From NCBI GenBank assembly GCA_021732085.1, contig JAKFVQ010000023.1, forward strand, positions 124,001 through 188,000: 64,000 nt of DNA, given 5' to 3'. The translations under genes were made by a program, and so were the position numbers. The notes beneath the pieces were generated by a model. It saw nothing but the letters and a program-made list of their open reading frames with translations, ran no database searches and was not told the DNA's origin. This DNA is from Candidatus Obscuribacterales bacterium. Its GTDB lineage: Bacteria; Cyanobacteriota; Vampirovibrionia; Obscuribacterales; Obscuribacteraceae. Within the stretch, counting starts at the first letter, position 1; the number at the start of each line of letters is the position of its first letter. Positions 25,846 through 35,025 of the stretch are shown piece after piece.

Positions 25846-27042
25846 ATGCCCAGCAGTACAGCCGAAAAGCAAAAATACAGTAGCCATCCAGAGATATTGG
25901 ATGTGCAGGCCGGAAAGAAAAAGCAGCCCGGTTGGGCTCGCGCTGTCATTTGGGCGCTTCTAATTTTTTCGGTCATAAACTTCACTCTTTGGCGCCTTGA
26001 AGATCGCCAGAATGCAAATGCCAAGGACTTTTACCACGGCACAGGCTCAATCGATTTAGCCATCAATGCGTATAAGTCACTTCCCGAAAAGCCGACAGTT
26101 GCACTGCTTGGCTCATCATTAATTATGTTTCCGTTCTGGTCGATGGATTTAGCTCTCGACAGAAAGAGCCGAATCGACATTTTCCATCATCATCGCTCTG
26201 TGGCGCTCGAACAGAAATTGCAGGAAGCCGGTTTCGAAAAACCAACCGTATTTAGTTTCGCGATATTTGGCGAAATGGTGTCGGATGCATACATCTATCT
26301 CAATGAGTTTTTGAAAGGCGATAAAAAACCTGAGTTCATCGTCTACGGAATTGCACCACGTGATTTCAGCGACGCGGATCTCTCGTCACCGATGACCACA
26401 AATACTTTCAAACGGCTGGTCAATTTAGGAAACTTTGCTACCTATTCAGACCTTTATTTGCCTGGGTTCCAAGATAAATTGGATTTCGTACTGGGACGAC
26501 TGTGCTACTTCTATGGGCACCGCTGGCGGTTGCAGCAGGAATCCAATAAAGCACTAGAAAAGGCTTACATTTTAAGCGGCGTACACGAACCGGAAAAGAA
26601 GGTTAGCTTCGAGAACGCCGGCTTCATGATGTTCGGCGGCGAAAAAGAAAGATGGAAATCGAGCGAAGACGAATACACGCGGCGCTATAAAAACATCTCC
26701 CAAAAAGAAATTGAAGGACAGACGGCCTTCCTCAAGCGACTTATTTCAGTGGCGAAGGAAAACAAAATCAAGCTCGTGGTACTGAATATGCCGCTAGCCC
26801 CAGAGAACCGCGGCACATTACCACCGGGCTTCTATGCTCAGTTCCAGAAGGAAATTGGCGCTGTTTGCAATCAACCCGGGGTGCGATTCGTCGACATCGG
26901 CGCCAGCAACGAATTTGATCATCTCGACTTCTGGGACACTGCGCATTTAGGGCCCAGTGGCGGATTTAAGCTGCTGCCCCACATCGTGCCGGCAATGCAA
27001 GAACTACGAGCAGAAACAGCAAGCTCCAATTCAGCAAAGTAA
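25846..27042 (+). CDS. Membrane-anchored SGNH-hydrolase-like protein (DUF1574 type)
   Basis: A 398-residue protein with one membrane segment at about 32-52 (ARAVIWALLIFSVINFTLW) and a large domain on the outer face. The domain has the order of an SGNH fold: block I VALLGSSLIM with Ser in place of the usual GDS, YGIAPRDF in the middle, and the C-terminal DTAHLGPSGG, which resembles the catalytic DxxH block. Related proteins occur in cyanobacteria and spirochaetes and some act like AlgX/DltD in acyl transfer to exopolymers. An O-acyl transfer or hydrolysis role at the surface is therefore possible. The next gene starts 22 bp later. Confidence 0.75.
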   Translation: MPSSTAEKQKYSSHPEILDVQAGKKKQPGWARAVIWALLIFSVINFTLWRLEDRQNANAKDFYHGTGSIDLAINAYKSLPEKPTVALLGSSLIMFPFWSMDLALDRKSRIDIFHHHRSVALEQKLQEAGFEKPTVFSFAIFGEMVSDAYIYLNEFLKGDKKPEFIVYGIAPRDFSDADLSSPMTTNTFKRLVNLGNFATYSDLYLPGFQDKLDFVLGRLCYFYGHRWRLQQESNKALEKAYILSGVHEPEKKVSFENAGFMMFGGEKERWKSSEDEYTRRYKNISQKEIEGQTAFLKRLISVAKENKIKLVVLNMPLAPENRGTLPPGFYAQFQKEIGAVCNQPGVRFVDIGASNEFDHLDFWDTAHLGPSGGFKLLPHIVPAMQELRAETASSNSAK

Positions 27043-27064
27043 ATTCAGCAACAAGCAGGTCGCA

Positions 27065-27496
27065 ATGTACAAGCATACACAGCACGTCCCATCCATTATT
27101 CTGACTGCCTGTGGAATGCTTGGATCATTCGCTGCACAGAAAGCACCGAAGCCTTTGAGAACAGTGACAGGGCTATCAATTGCTGGTGCTCTATACACGT
27201 TTCGCTGCCTGACAGTCACCGTCGATCAATCCAATATCATTATGGATTTTGGGAAATGGTTGCGCGTCAAGTCGATACCACTCGATAGCATTGAGTCATG
27301 CAAAATCAAAGAGACCAACGCATTAATAGGCTGGGGAATTCATTTTGTTGGTGATGGATGGCTGTACAGAGTAAGCGGCCAAGAAGCAGTCAGAGTGAAG
27401 CTTAAGTCTGGCGAAAGAATCTACATCGGCTCAGACGAGCCCATCGAATTAGCAGACGCGATCAATAAATCGTTAGCAGTCTTGCAGCGAATCTAG
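27065..27496 (+). CDS. Small membrane protein with PH-like domain
   Basis: A 143-residue protein with one or two hydrophobic segments in the first 50 residues and a C-terminal beta-rich domain (TVDQSNIIMDFGKWLRVKSI, then IESCKIKET and AVRVKLKSGERIYIGSDEP) with the strand pattern of bacterial PH-like (bPH) domains. The ATG at 27065 has AGG six bases upstream; the frame is open further upstream inside the previous gene. The 22-bp spacing suggests an operon with the SGNH-like gene. Function unknown. Confidence 0.7.
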   Translation: MYKHTQHVPSIILTACGMLGSFAAQKAPKPLRTVTGLSIAGALYTFRCLTVTVDQSNIIMDFGKWLRVKSIPLDSIESCKIKETNALIGWGIHFVGDGWLYRVSGQEAVRVKLKSGERIYIGSDEPIELADAINKSLAVLQRI

Positions 27497-27532
27497 CGGA
27501 TCGGTTGCGCCTAAGAGCTCCTAGAGCTGCAA

Positions 27533-27718
27533 TTCGAAGCAAGCTGGAAGCTTGCGCTCCCACAAGCAGCATCAGAAGCGCTCCAGAGAAGCAGCGTTCG
27601 AAGCAAGAAAAAAGCTTGCGCATCCACAAGCAGCATCAAACTGCGATCCAGAAAAGCATATTCGAAGCGGGCTGAACGCCCTGCGCTTCCAATAGCAACG
27701 CCAGAGGCGATACTGGCT
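27533..27718. repeat. 64-bp tandem repeat with REP-like hairpins, three copies
   Basis: Units start with TTCGAAGC at 27533, 27597 and 27661, exactly 64 bp apart. Each carries a hairpin: GCAAGC/GCTTGC in unit 1, GCAAG/CTTGC in unit 2, and GCGGGC pairing with GCCCTGC (one bulge) in unit 3, so base changes keep the pairing. They fill the gap between two convergent genes and touch the stop codon of the gene at 27717. Confidence 0.85.
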
Positions 27719-28772
27719 AGATGCTGTTTGGATCTGCGTAGGGCGGAAGCTCTTGAATCGTGCCGCTGTTATTACCTCCCGGCACCAAGCGCGATGGCGG
27801 CACCACTGACGGTGCAGCAGATCCACTATCAAATCCGAAGTTGAATCTAAAACCATTTCCATATGGAGTGATGCTTCCACTGTTCTTCGGACCAGGTCCA
27901 CTTGGCACAGGTAATTTCTTAGCACCAGGCGTTGTTTCAACCCAAGCGCCTGTTTTCGGGTCGAGCTTAAATGATCGCTGGTTTTCGATCATTTGCTGTC
28001 CGTCCATTCGTTGCATGTCCTGAAACATCTTATCAAATGTAGCACCGAATATGGTATCGAGCTGAGATCCGGTTCCGAAGGGATTGAACATAGGAGGCAT
28101 CATTCCTTCCAACGGAGCACCGACGCCATATCCTGGCATATCATCCATTTCACCGCGAGGACGCGCCTTTGGCATTGGTCCGCGCGCCGTCAATCCTTCC
28201 GGTTTAGCCCCTTCAACTCCCGTAATGCCGAGAGTCTTCTTCAAACGCTCAACGCGATCTATATAAGCCATGGTCTGCGCCGGCTGGCCAAACATTTTGC
28301 TTTCTAATCGATCCAATCTTTGGTCAAGAGATTCGGAAGGATACGTCTTCTTCAGTGCACGCCATTCGATTGTGTTCAAAACGGGATAACTTGGTGCTGC
28401 ACCTTTGCCGCCAGATGCGCCGGCGGCAACGCTGGCCGACGGAGAAGAACCAGTAATTTGCTTTTCTGACGGAACAGGAGTTGCTGAACGCTGTGCTACA
28501 GCCTTGTTAAGCCTGGCCAAACGATCGACATTCGAGCCGCCCTTGGTCGCTCCAAAAACGAGACACTCTAATCGTTCCAGCCGCTTCTCGACCGGATCAT
28601 GTCCATAGGCGTGGGCGAAGTATCGATTCTCTAAAAGTACAAGATCTTTGTCATTCAGCTCAGCCGCTGCAGGCGAGGCAGCTAAAACTGACATACTGCC
28701 TGATGAAATTACCCCCAGTAGCAAACTGAGGCTGATAAGCATAAATTGCCTTTCAAAACGTCCGCGAGACAT
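27717..28772 (-). CDS. Secreted protein with RLxRLExxVFG repeats
   Basis: A 351-residue exported protein with a signal peptide ending near VLAASPA (about 30). It has two copies of a helical motif of about 45 residues: LENRYFAHAYGHDPVEKRLE followed by RLECLVFG and DRLARL, then LKKTYPSESLDQRLDRLE followed by KMFG and DRVERL. I know this repeat style from hypothetical cyanobacterial and Vampirovibrionia proteins; no function is established. The C-terminal half is Pro/Gly/Met-rich and disordered with an FGTGSQLDTIFGATFDKMF helix. It ends at the 64-bp repeat array. Confidence 0.75.
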   Translation of the reverse strand: MSRGRFERQFMLISLSLLLGVISSGSMSVLAASPAAAELNDKDLVLLENRYFAHAYGHDPVEKRLERLECLVFGATKGGSNVDRLARLNKAVAQRSATPVPSEKQITGSSPSASVAAGASGGKGAAPSYPVLNTIEWRALKKTYPSESLDQRLDRLESKMFGQPAQTMAYIDRVERLKKTLGITGVEGAKPEGLTARGPMPKARPRGEMDDMPGYGVGAPLEGMMPPMFNPFGTGSQLDTIFGATFDKMFQDMQRMDGQQMIENQRSFKLDPKTGAWVETTPGAKKLPVPSGPGPKNSGSITPYGNGFRFNFGFDSGSAAPSVVPPSRLVPGGNNSGTIQELPPYADPNSI

Positions 28773-28977
28773 CTAGTAAATGACTCCTTTTCTTTATCAG
28801 CGCGTGCCCGGTAGGCTCGTTGACGCCCTAAGGACCATTGTGTTCCCACTAACCCACGTAGTCAAGTGAATTAGATTCACATTCTTTATCATGCCCCAAA
28901 TAGATTAAACATGTACACAGGAAAAATGCTGAGCAGCCCACCGGTAAATCGGCGGAGAGTGTCATAGCAGCTCAACA

Positions 28978-29008
28978 GAAAGGGGACGCTTTTGGCATCC
29001 CCCTTTTC
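28978..29008. terminator. Candidate terminator hairpin downstream of dnaK
   Basis: AAAGGGG at 28979-28985 can pair with CCCCTTT near 29000-29006 across a loop of about 14 nt, roughly 50 bp past the dnaK stop. The stem is good, but on the minus strand it is followed by CTGTTG rather than a T-run, so intrinsic termination is uncertain. Confidence 0.4.
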
Positions 29009-29055
29009 CGCGATTCACCTAGAACAGGTCACGCTGAGCATCACCTGCCGCTTAA

Positions 29056-31056
29056 TTAGTCGTCAGTAGCTCTGAATTCAGCATCGACGACATCGTCGCC
29101 GCCGCCGCCGAACCCGCCGCTAGCGGCACCAGCGCCTGCTCCAGCTCCCGCTCCATGATCGGCTGATGAGTTATCGCCGAATCCATTTCCGCCTTCGCCG
29201 AAACCGCCGCCGCCGGAACCACCGTCGCCGAATCCGCCACCTTCACCACCGCCACCAGCTTGGTGAGCTTCTTGTTGAAGGATAACCAAAACACCTCTGA
29301 GGTCGTTCATCAGACCTTTATAGACTTCGGCATCTGCATCTTCTTTGAGCTTCTGGCGCAATTCACCTACGAGCATTTCTGCACGTGAGCGTGTTCCAGG
29401 GCTAATCTTGTCACCCAACTCACGCGTTTGACGCTCAACAGAGTAGCAAAGGCTGTCCGCTTCGTTGCGAGCATCGGCTGCTTCTTTGCGCTTGCGGTCT
29501 TCTTGCGCATGTGATTCTGCTTCGCGAACCATACGCTCGATATCGTCTTTGCCGAGGTTGGTGCTTGCGGTAATCGTGATCTTCTGCTCTTTTCCAGTGG
29601 TTTGGTCACGAGCAGTTACATTCATAATGCCGTTAGCATCGATGTCGAAAGTAACTTCAACTTTCGGTACGCCACGAGGTGCTGGCGGAATTCCATCGAG
29701 TCGGAAGTTTCCGAGCAACTTGTTGTCGCGTGCCATTGGACGCTCGCCCTGGAAGACGTAGATATCAACAGCGGTTTGGTTGTCATCTGCAGTCGAGAAT
29801 ACTTCCGATTTGCGTGTTGGAATTGTCGTATTGCGATCTACCAACTTGGTAAACACACCGCCCATGGTTTCAATACCGAGCGACAACGGAGTAACGTCTA
29901 GGAGCACAATGCCCTTAACTTCACCACCAAGAACACCGGCTTGAATAGCCGCACCAACTGCAACTACTTCGTCAGGATTTACAGATTGGTTTGGTTCCTT
30001 TCCACCAGTCAAGCTCTTAACGAGTTCTTGAACTGCTGGAATTCTTGTTGAACCACCAACGAGAACCACTTCTTGCAAGTCTGCGTAGGTCATCTTCGCA
30101 TCACGCAAAGATTGTTCCATTGGTTGACGGCAGCGCTCGACCAAATGTCTTGTCAGTTCGTTGAACCGAGCACGTGAAAGCTTCATTTCTAAGTGCTTCG
30201 GTCCAGAAGCATCGGCTGTGATAAATGGCAGTGATACGTTTGTTTCAGTTACAGACGAAAGTTCGACTTTGGCTTTTTCGGCAGCTTCAGTTAGACGTTG
30301 GAGGGCTTGCCTGTCTTTGCGCAGGTCGATGCCTTCCATCTTATTGAATTCATCAGCGATCCAGTTCACAACGCAATGGTCAAAGTCGTCGCCGCCAAGG
30401 TGGGTATCACCAGATGTTGATTTAACTTCGAATACGCCATCGCCCACTTCGAGAATCGAAACGTCGAACGTACCGCCGCCCAAGTCGAATACAAGGATCG
30501 TTTCGTTCTCTTTCTTATCCAGACCGTATGCAAGAGCTGCAGCCGTTGGCTCGTTGATGATACGAAGAACTTCAAGACCGGCGATAGTACCGGCATTCTT
30601 TGTTGATTGTCGTTGTGAGTCGTTGAAGTAAGCAGGAACTGTGATAACGGCCGAGCTTACCTTTTCGCCCAAATACTTCTCAGCATCTTCTTTCAGTTTG
30701 CGCAGAATCATCGCTGAGATTTCTTCCGGAGCATAGTCTTTGCCCTGGATGGCAACTTTACAGCCGCCGTCCGGACCCTCTTTGACTTTGTAAGAGACAA
30801 TCGCCCGCTCTGATTCGACTTCGCTGTAGCGCCTGCCGATGAATCTCTTCACAGAATAAATAGTATTTTCCGGGTTGAGAACAGCTTGGCGTCGAGCCAA
30901 CTGTCCGACGAGCCTCTCACCCGACTTTGTAAATGCAACTACCGAGGGTGTGGTTCTTCCACCTTCAGCGTTCGCAATGACAGTTGGCTTTCCGCCTTCC
31001 ATGACCGCGACCACAGAGTTTGTGGTACCCAGATCGATGCCTACTGCCTTTCCCAT
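29056..31056 (-). CDS. dnaK: Molecular chaperone DnaK (Hsp70)
   Basis: A 666-residue Hsp70. The ATPase domain starts with [13 protein letters not shown] (5-17) and has the phosphate motifs [12 protein letters not shown] and [10 protein letters not shown]; the linker [10 protein letters not shown] precedes the substrate-binding domain and helical lid. The C-terminus is a Gly-rich tail of about 50 residues ([17 protein letters not shown]) ending in [11 protein letters not shown], related to the acidic ends of DnaK. GGGGAG precedes the ATG by eight bases. No grpE, dnaJ or CIRCE element is adjacent, which suggests a second DnaK or dispersed chaperone genes. Confidence 0.97.
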   Translation of the reverse strand: MGKAVGIDLGTTNSVVAVMEGGKPTVIANAEGGRTTPSVVAFTKSGERLVGQLARRQAVLNPENTIYSVKRFIGRRYSEVESERAIVSYKVKEGPDGGCKVAIQGKDYAPEEISAMILRKLKEDAEKYLGEKVSSAVITVPAYFNDSQRQSTKNAGTIAGLEVLRIINEPTAAALAYGLDKKENETILVFDLGGGTFDVSILEVGDGVFEVKSTSGDTHLGGDDFDHCVVNWIADEFNKMEGIDLRKDRQALQRLTEAAEKAKVELSSVTETNVSLPFITADASGPKHLEMKLSRARFNELTRHLVERCRQPMEQSLRDAKMTYADLQEVVLVGGSTRIPAVQELVKSLTGGKEPNQSVNPDEVVAVGAAIQAGVLGGEVKGIVLLDVTPLSLGIETMGGVFTKLVDRNTTIPTRKSEVFSTADDNQTAVDIYVFQGERPMARDNKLLGNFRLDGIPPAPRGVPKVEVTFDIDANGIMNVTARDQTTGKEQKITITASTNLGKDDIERMVREAESHAQEDRKRKEAADARNEADSLCYSVERQTRELGDKISPGTRSRAEMLVGELRQKLKEDADAEVYKGLMNDLRGVLVILQQEAHQAGGGGEGGGFGDGGSGGGGFGEGGNGFGDNSSADHGAGAGAGAGAASGGFGGGGDDVVDAEFRATDD

Positions 31057-31102
31057 GCTTAAACTCCCCTATTGAAAACGGCTTTTATCGCCAATGGTGA
31101 GG

Positions 31103-31108
31103 ATTATA
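31103..31108 (-). promoter_or_regulatory. Candidate -10 element of the dnaK promoter
   Basis: A perfect TATAAT on the minus strand about 47 bp upstream of the dnaK ATG, giving a leader of about 40 nt. No good TTGACA-like -35 is found at 16-18 bp, so the promoter may be activated or use another sigma factor. Confidence 0.4.
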
Positions 31109-31260
31109 CGCCCCCACAGAACGCATCCCCGACTGACACCCAGATTTATTCACAATATACCGAGCGCATCCTTCCATCATGCCAATGCACCGGCTGGGCA
31201 CCGGATCTTATTACAAACTCTTTATTTTTATTAAGAATCGGAGCGCTTCCTCTCAGGAAA

Positions 31261-32010
31261 TCAGGAGGTCGCTAACTTGTCGAGGGTTATGTCTTCAAGG
31301 GTTTCGCCGATGGCAAGGGTGCAGATCTCGACAGATGTTCCGCGCTCCTTTGCATGCTTCAACAAATGCGACGGCTGATATTTGAAAGGCACTTGTTCTA
31401 CCAAGGGTTGCCAATGCATAGGAACCATTCGCAGAGCCTTTATCTCCTCGGCCAGACGAAGCGCCTCTTGGGGACCTGCGACTTTATATTTGCCACCAAT
31501 CGGCAGGCAAGCCGTGTGTGTTTCAAACCCCTGCAGAAATTCCGGAATGGCACTGGTATACAAGGTATCGCCCGAATGATAGTAACCCGCGAAATGATAG
31601 CCATTCACAGGATTGCCAGGAGCGGCGCTGCGCGAAAACAACGCATGCATAGTCTTGCCAAGCCGCGTCACAGGATGGTGAGCAGGCACCGCGGTTATGC
31701 GAACACCGTTCAGAACAGTTGATTCGCCATGGTCTAGCGGCACGAAAGCCTCAGCAGGAACCACTTTTCGATTCGCTTTGATAAGCCAGTCCACAAGGCG
31801 GCGCGGCGCGACAAACTGGCATTTCCATTCCTGCCAAATTTTTGCGCAGTCCATAACACCGTGGTCAAAATGTCCGTGGCTAAAAAGCACCAAATCAGCA
31901 GGATCAAGCCGCCTGAAATCAACAGGATCTTGAATGTAAGGATCCGTATAAATGCGAAGTCCTGGAAGGTCAAATTTGAATGCGCAATGACCTAAGTACG
32001 TGAGACTCAA
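31261..32010 (-). CDS. MBL-fold metal-dependent hydrolase (UPF0173/UlaG-like)
   Basis: A 249-residue metallo-beta-lactamase-fold protein that starts like UPF0173 members (MSLTYLGHCAFKF). The metal site HGHFDH is at residues 45-50 (H45, H47, D49, H50), further ligands lie in AHHP, YHSGDT and MVPMHW. It probably hydrolyses a phosphoester or lactone; the substrate is not evident. It begins with TTG, supported by AAAGGA eight bases upstream and by the family start. It lies 204 bp upstream of dnaK on the same strand, with dnaK having its own likely promoter. Confidence 0.85.
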   Translation of the reverse strand: MSLTYLGHCAFKFDLPGLRIYTDPYIQDPVDFRRLDPADLVLFSHGHFDHGVMDCAKIWQEWKCQFVAPRRLVDWLIKANRKVVPAEAFVPLDHGESTVLNGVRITAVPAHHPVTRLGKTMHALFSRSAAPGNPVNGYHFAGYYHSGDTLYTSAIPEFLQGFETHTACLPIGGKYKVAGPQEALRLAEEIKALRMVPMHWQPLVEQVPFKYQPSHLLKHAKERGTSVEICTLAIGETLEDITLDKLATS

Positions 32011-32421
32011 CAGCGTTTCCTTTGAGCAAGCAGATGTTCAGAGCGGCAATGTTATCACTGATAACGGCATCCAGAACCTAGCGTAACTTAATACATGGCG
32101 GCTTCCGTGAAGCATTTTTCGAATTCCAAGCAATGCAAGCCCTTGAAATACCCCCGCGAAAAGGAAGAAGCCATGTCGGTTGGCATTTACATGCTCCAAA
32201 CTTGGGCGATTTTTGGAGTGCAAAAATGCCAATTGCTAAGAGGTGTGACGGCATTTTTGCTCGCCGAGAAAGATTTCAAAAAATGTAGCGAAAAATGGCA
32301 AGCGAAGCAGTTGTCAGCAGCAGCTATTCAATAGATTATTATTTAATCGCTTTAAAACCTGTCAAACGCATCAACGTATTGATATACCATTTAAGTTAGC
32401 GAACTGCCTTCTGGAGGAGTT
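32011..32421. other. Intergenic region, 411 bp, with structured sequence
   Basis: Divergent spacer between the MBL-fold gene and the secreted glycoside-hydrolase-like gene. It contains an interrupted palindrome and an overlapping hairpin (listed separately). Short open frames here (for example 32095-32334) have no convincing start or composition. Confidence 0.5.
32180..32260. repeat. Interrupted palindrome with overlapping alternative hairpin
   Basis: Arms 32180-32200 and 32212-32232 pair at 16 of 21 positions (TTGGCATTT and CTCCAAA blocks separated by a 5-nt mismatch). The right arm also belongs to a second, perfect 11-bp pair, GCAAAAATGCC at 32220-32230 with GGCATTTTTGC at 32250-32260. The two foldings exclude each other. 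The element lies 160 bp upstream of the gene at 32422. Confidence 0.65.
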
Positions 32422-34107
32422 ATGACCTATTCGCGTTCCCTAGCTTTCGGTTTCTCAGCTGCGCTTCTGGCAACAACAGTCGCTCTGGCTCCGGCATCCT
32501 TCGCAAAGAATAAAGCCGTTGAAGTTTTGAAGTACTTCGACCCCATGCCTCAAAAGCAGTACCTGAATGAATCCCAAGACCGCTTGATCAAGAAGCAGGC
32601 GTTCAAAGTTAGCGAACTACCTAACACCCCTCCTGTCAAAAATGCTGAGATAGGATTCTTTGCCACCATTCCTGGTGACAAGCTGGCAGACCTCGATTAC
32701 ATCGCAAAGCAATTAGAGAACGAGCGGACAACTGGCATTGCTGCGCTGGTGCCATGGAAGCTGCTCGAGCCGCAAGAGGAAAAGTATCAATGGCAGACCG
32801 TCGACAACTTGCTAAGCCTTTGCGAAAAGTACAACAAGACGCTCATTCTGCGCGTATCCACCAGTGGAGTCGACATCCCGGGCGCCGACACCGGTAAAGC
32901 TGATTCGGACACACCGAACTGGGTATTCGAACAGGGAGCAAAGTCAGTCAAGTATTTGGATAAGGACAAGAAAGCTCACTTGATGCCAATCTTCTGGGAT
33001 CAAACCTACATGGCCGCTTTCTCGAACTTCATCAATGAGATGGGCAGCCGTTATGACAAGAACACGCTCATCCATTCTATCGGTATCACAGGTGGTGGCT
33101 TCCGCGGCGGCACCGCAGTAGTTCCGACAACAATCACAAAAGATGGAGGCGACAAAACCGCCACCAACGAAACCGGCTTCGCCAGCCAGGAGCAAGTGGA
33201 AGATTACTTGCGCAAACAGCAAGGACTGAACCAAAAGCAAATTGTCGATCACTGGAAGTACGTTGCCGACATTTTCCCAACAGCATTTCCCACAACACGA
33301 TTGAATTTTGCGATCAACGCGCCAACTCCTAACAGAGCCGGTGAAGATGCTCTTGATGAAATCTCCGACTATCTCATTTACAGATACGGCGGTCACGTTT
33401 ACGTAACCAGACAAGATCTGAAGAACGGCAAACACGGTTTCGATGATTACCGGGTGCTTCTAAAATTCCGTCCCGATACATATGCCGGATTGTCGCTTCT
33501 TCCTTCCATTACACCGGAAGACCTGGAGAAGATTTCGAAGACGGCACTCGATGACGGCGTAAGCTTCATTGAATTGCCACAAGAAATTCTGGAAAGCAGT
33601 GATGCGACGGTGAAAGCGTCCCTCGACAAATTGGCATCACACATGGGTTATCAAATAATTTCCCAGAAAGTGTCGATTCCGTCTGAGCTGGCACAAGGCG
33701 AACAAATGAAGGCCGAATTCACTTTTATGAATGTTGGTGACGCCACACCCAAGCGCCCAGTCCGCGAATTGGATAAGGACGTCCCAACCAGCTACAAAGT
33801 GATGATCGAGCTCAAGGACGACAGTGGTAAATCGGTCGCCCGCATTCTCCACACTCCAGAAAAGAAGACTGAGAATTGGAAGACCGGCGAAGCTGTGACA
33901 TGGCAGCAAAGCTTGAAGATGCCGCAACTTCCAGCAGGAGAATATGCTGCATCTCTGTCGATTTACGACCCAAATAACGACAAGCGCATTAACGTTCTTG
34001 ACGGTCGTAGCGCAGACAAAACGTCTAGCGTTGCTGAGGTTAACTTGGGCAAGCTAAAGATCACAACAAGCTCTACAGCTTCGAGCAACACACAGAGCAA
34101 CCAATAG
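32422..34107 (+). CDS. Secreted glycoside-hydrolase-like protein (TIM barrel, DUF4832-like C-terminus)
   Basis: A 561-residue exported protein, signal peptide to about residue 28 (PASFA). Residues about 75-400 look like a glycoside-hydrolase TIM barrel of the GH42/GH5-like kind: GIAALVPWKLLEPQEEKYQW, then a Leu-rich helix and LILRVSTSG, IHSIGITGGGFRG and LNFAINAP are successive strands. The C-terminal 130 residues form a beta-sandwich such as DUF4832 (ELAQGEQMKAEFTFMNVGDA). Catalytic Glu residues could not be placed with confidence. GGAGGAG directly precedes the ATG, indicating strong translation. It may degrade or bind an extracellular polysaccharide. Confidence 0.75.
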   Translation: MTYSRSLAFGFSAALLATTVALAPASFAKNKAVEVLKYFDPMPQKQYLNESQDRLIKKQAFKVSELPNTPPVKNAEIGFFATIPGDKLADLDYIAKQLENERTTGIAALVPWKLLEPQEEKYQWQTVDNLLSLCEKYNKTLILRVSTSGVDIPGADTGKADSDTPNWVFEQGAKSVKYLDKDKKAHLMPIFWDQTYMAAFSNFINEMGSRYDKNTLIHSIGITGGGFRGGTAVVPTTITKDGGDKTATNETGFASQEQVEDYLRKQQGLNQKQIVDHWKYVADIFPTAFPTTRLNFAINAPTPNRAGEDALDEISDYLIYRYGGHVYVTRQDLKNGKHGFDDYRVLLKFRPDTYAGLSLLPSITPEDLEKISKTALDDGVSFIELPQEILESSDATVKASLDKLASHMGYQIISQKVSIPSELAQGEQMKAEFTFMNVGDATPKRPVRELDKDVPTSYKVMIELKDDSGKSVARILHTPEKKTENWKTGEAVTWQQSLKMPQLPAGEYAASLSIYDPNNDKRINVLDGRSADKTSSVAEVNLGKLKITTSSTASSNTQSNQ

Positions 34108-34169
34108 TCCGACAGTATAGATACTTGGTGCCTTGCTTGGCGCTGCTTGGTCGCAGTGAAATCATTTTG

Positions 34170-34196
34170 CCCTCCTTTGAAAAATGGAGGATTTTC
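34170..34196 (+). terminator. Weak candidate terminator of the gene at 32422
   Basis: CCTCC at 34171-34175 pairs with GGAGG at 34186-34190, followed by ATTTTC, about 65 bp past the stop codon. The stem is short and overlaps the edge of an inverted-repeat element. Confidence 0.35.
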
Positions 34197-34296
34197 TCAC
34201 CATGACAACAGCGGGATTTTTCAACAGCAGTGCTTGAATGCCTTATGAACAGGAGTATTCAAATCCAGAGAGCCCACGTTGTCATGGTGAGGAAAA
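34192..34296. repeat. Palindromic element with 18-bp terminal arms
   Basis: TTTTCTCACCATGACAAC at 34192-34209 is the reverse complement of 34278-34296 except for one inserted base; the centre is 68 bp. The arm matches the element at 51283-51390 at 18 of 20 positions, so these are copies of a dispersed family. Confidence 0.7.
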
Positions 34297-34422
34297 ACGT
34301 GCATCCCCTAAGGCGGTTCCATCTGACTAACGGCCTGTTCGACCTTAACCAAGCTCTTTACCCCGCAAAGTCGGTTGATATCATCGACGCGTGGTATGAA
34401 TCCCTTATTGGGGGATTTGGCT

Positions 34423-35025
34423 ATGCACTTTCCTATAAAAAAAACCTTCTGTACCGCGACATTCTCGCTAGCACTTCTACTGCTCCTTCCGCATCACACC
34501 CATGCGAAACCGGTTGCCGCAACGGAGCTTGAAGACGCACTGTCAAAAGCACCAATCATTCTTCTGGCAGAATCCGGTCCCAAAGAGTATGACGACTTAA
34601 AGGCTGGCGACATACGCAAAGCTCATTCAATTCAGTTCGAATGCAGAAAGCAGGCTTTCAAAATATTGAAGGTATATCGCAATAAGACCAATATGGATTT
34701 GAAGATCGGAACTTCGCTCCAAATAAATAACAAATCGAACGGATGCATTGACTTCGAAATTACGATTGAGCGGAAGGGCGCTAAGTTAGACGTTAAAGGC
34801 GCCAATGGACAAACGCAGATAGGCTATCAGCTTGATATAACGAACAACAAAGAAAAGGTTGTTTTACTGCTTCAACAGGAATACTCAAATCCAAAATTAC
34901 TTGAACACTATGGGTGGTTCGTCTCGCCTGAGCCCTACAAGGCCGGAATAGAATCGCAAATAACGAACGCCAGTTACAGTGGTCCGAAGCACGGCACGCA
35001 CATGACCAGCAGTGGATGCGAATAA
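34423..35025 (+). CDS. Secreted hypothetical protein
   Basis: A 200-residue exported protein with a clear signal peptide (basic MHFPIKK, hydrophobic core, cleavage after HTHA). The mature part has ILLAESGPKEYDDL and a FKILKVYRNKT segment and is probably beta-rich; I know no family. GGGGGA lies seven bases before the ATG at 34423; the frame is open to 34375 but this start is better. A decayed copy follows immediately downstream (35016-35403). Confidence 0.75.
   Translation: MHFPIKKTFCTATFSLALLLLLPHHTHAKPVAATELEDALSKAPIILLAESGPKEYDDLKAGDIRKAHSIQFECRKQAFKILKVYRNKTNMDLKIGTSLQINNKSNGCIDFEITIERKGAKLDVKGANGQTQIGYQLDITNNKEKVVLLLQQEYSNPKLLEHYGWFVSPEPYKAGIESQITNASYSGPKHGTHMTSSGCE

Noticed and set aside
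27533..27718. Possible CRISPR array
   Set aside because: Only three units directly abutting at 64 bp, no unique spacers and no cas genes.
31057..31260. CIRCE/HrcA site upstream of dnaK
   Set aside because: No TTAGCACTC-N9-GAGTGCTAA type inverted repeat is present.
32095..32334. 79-codon plus-strand open frame in the spacer
   Set aside because: Runs through a palindromic element, which dictates much of its sequence; start lacks a ribosome site.
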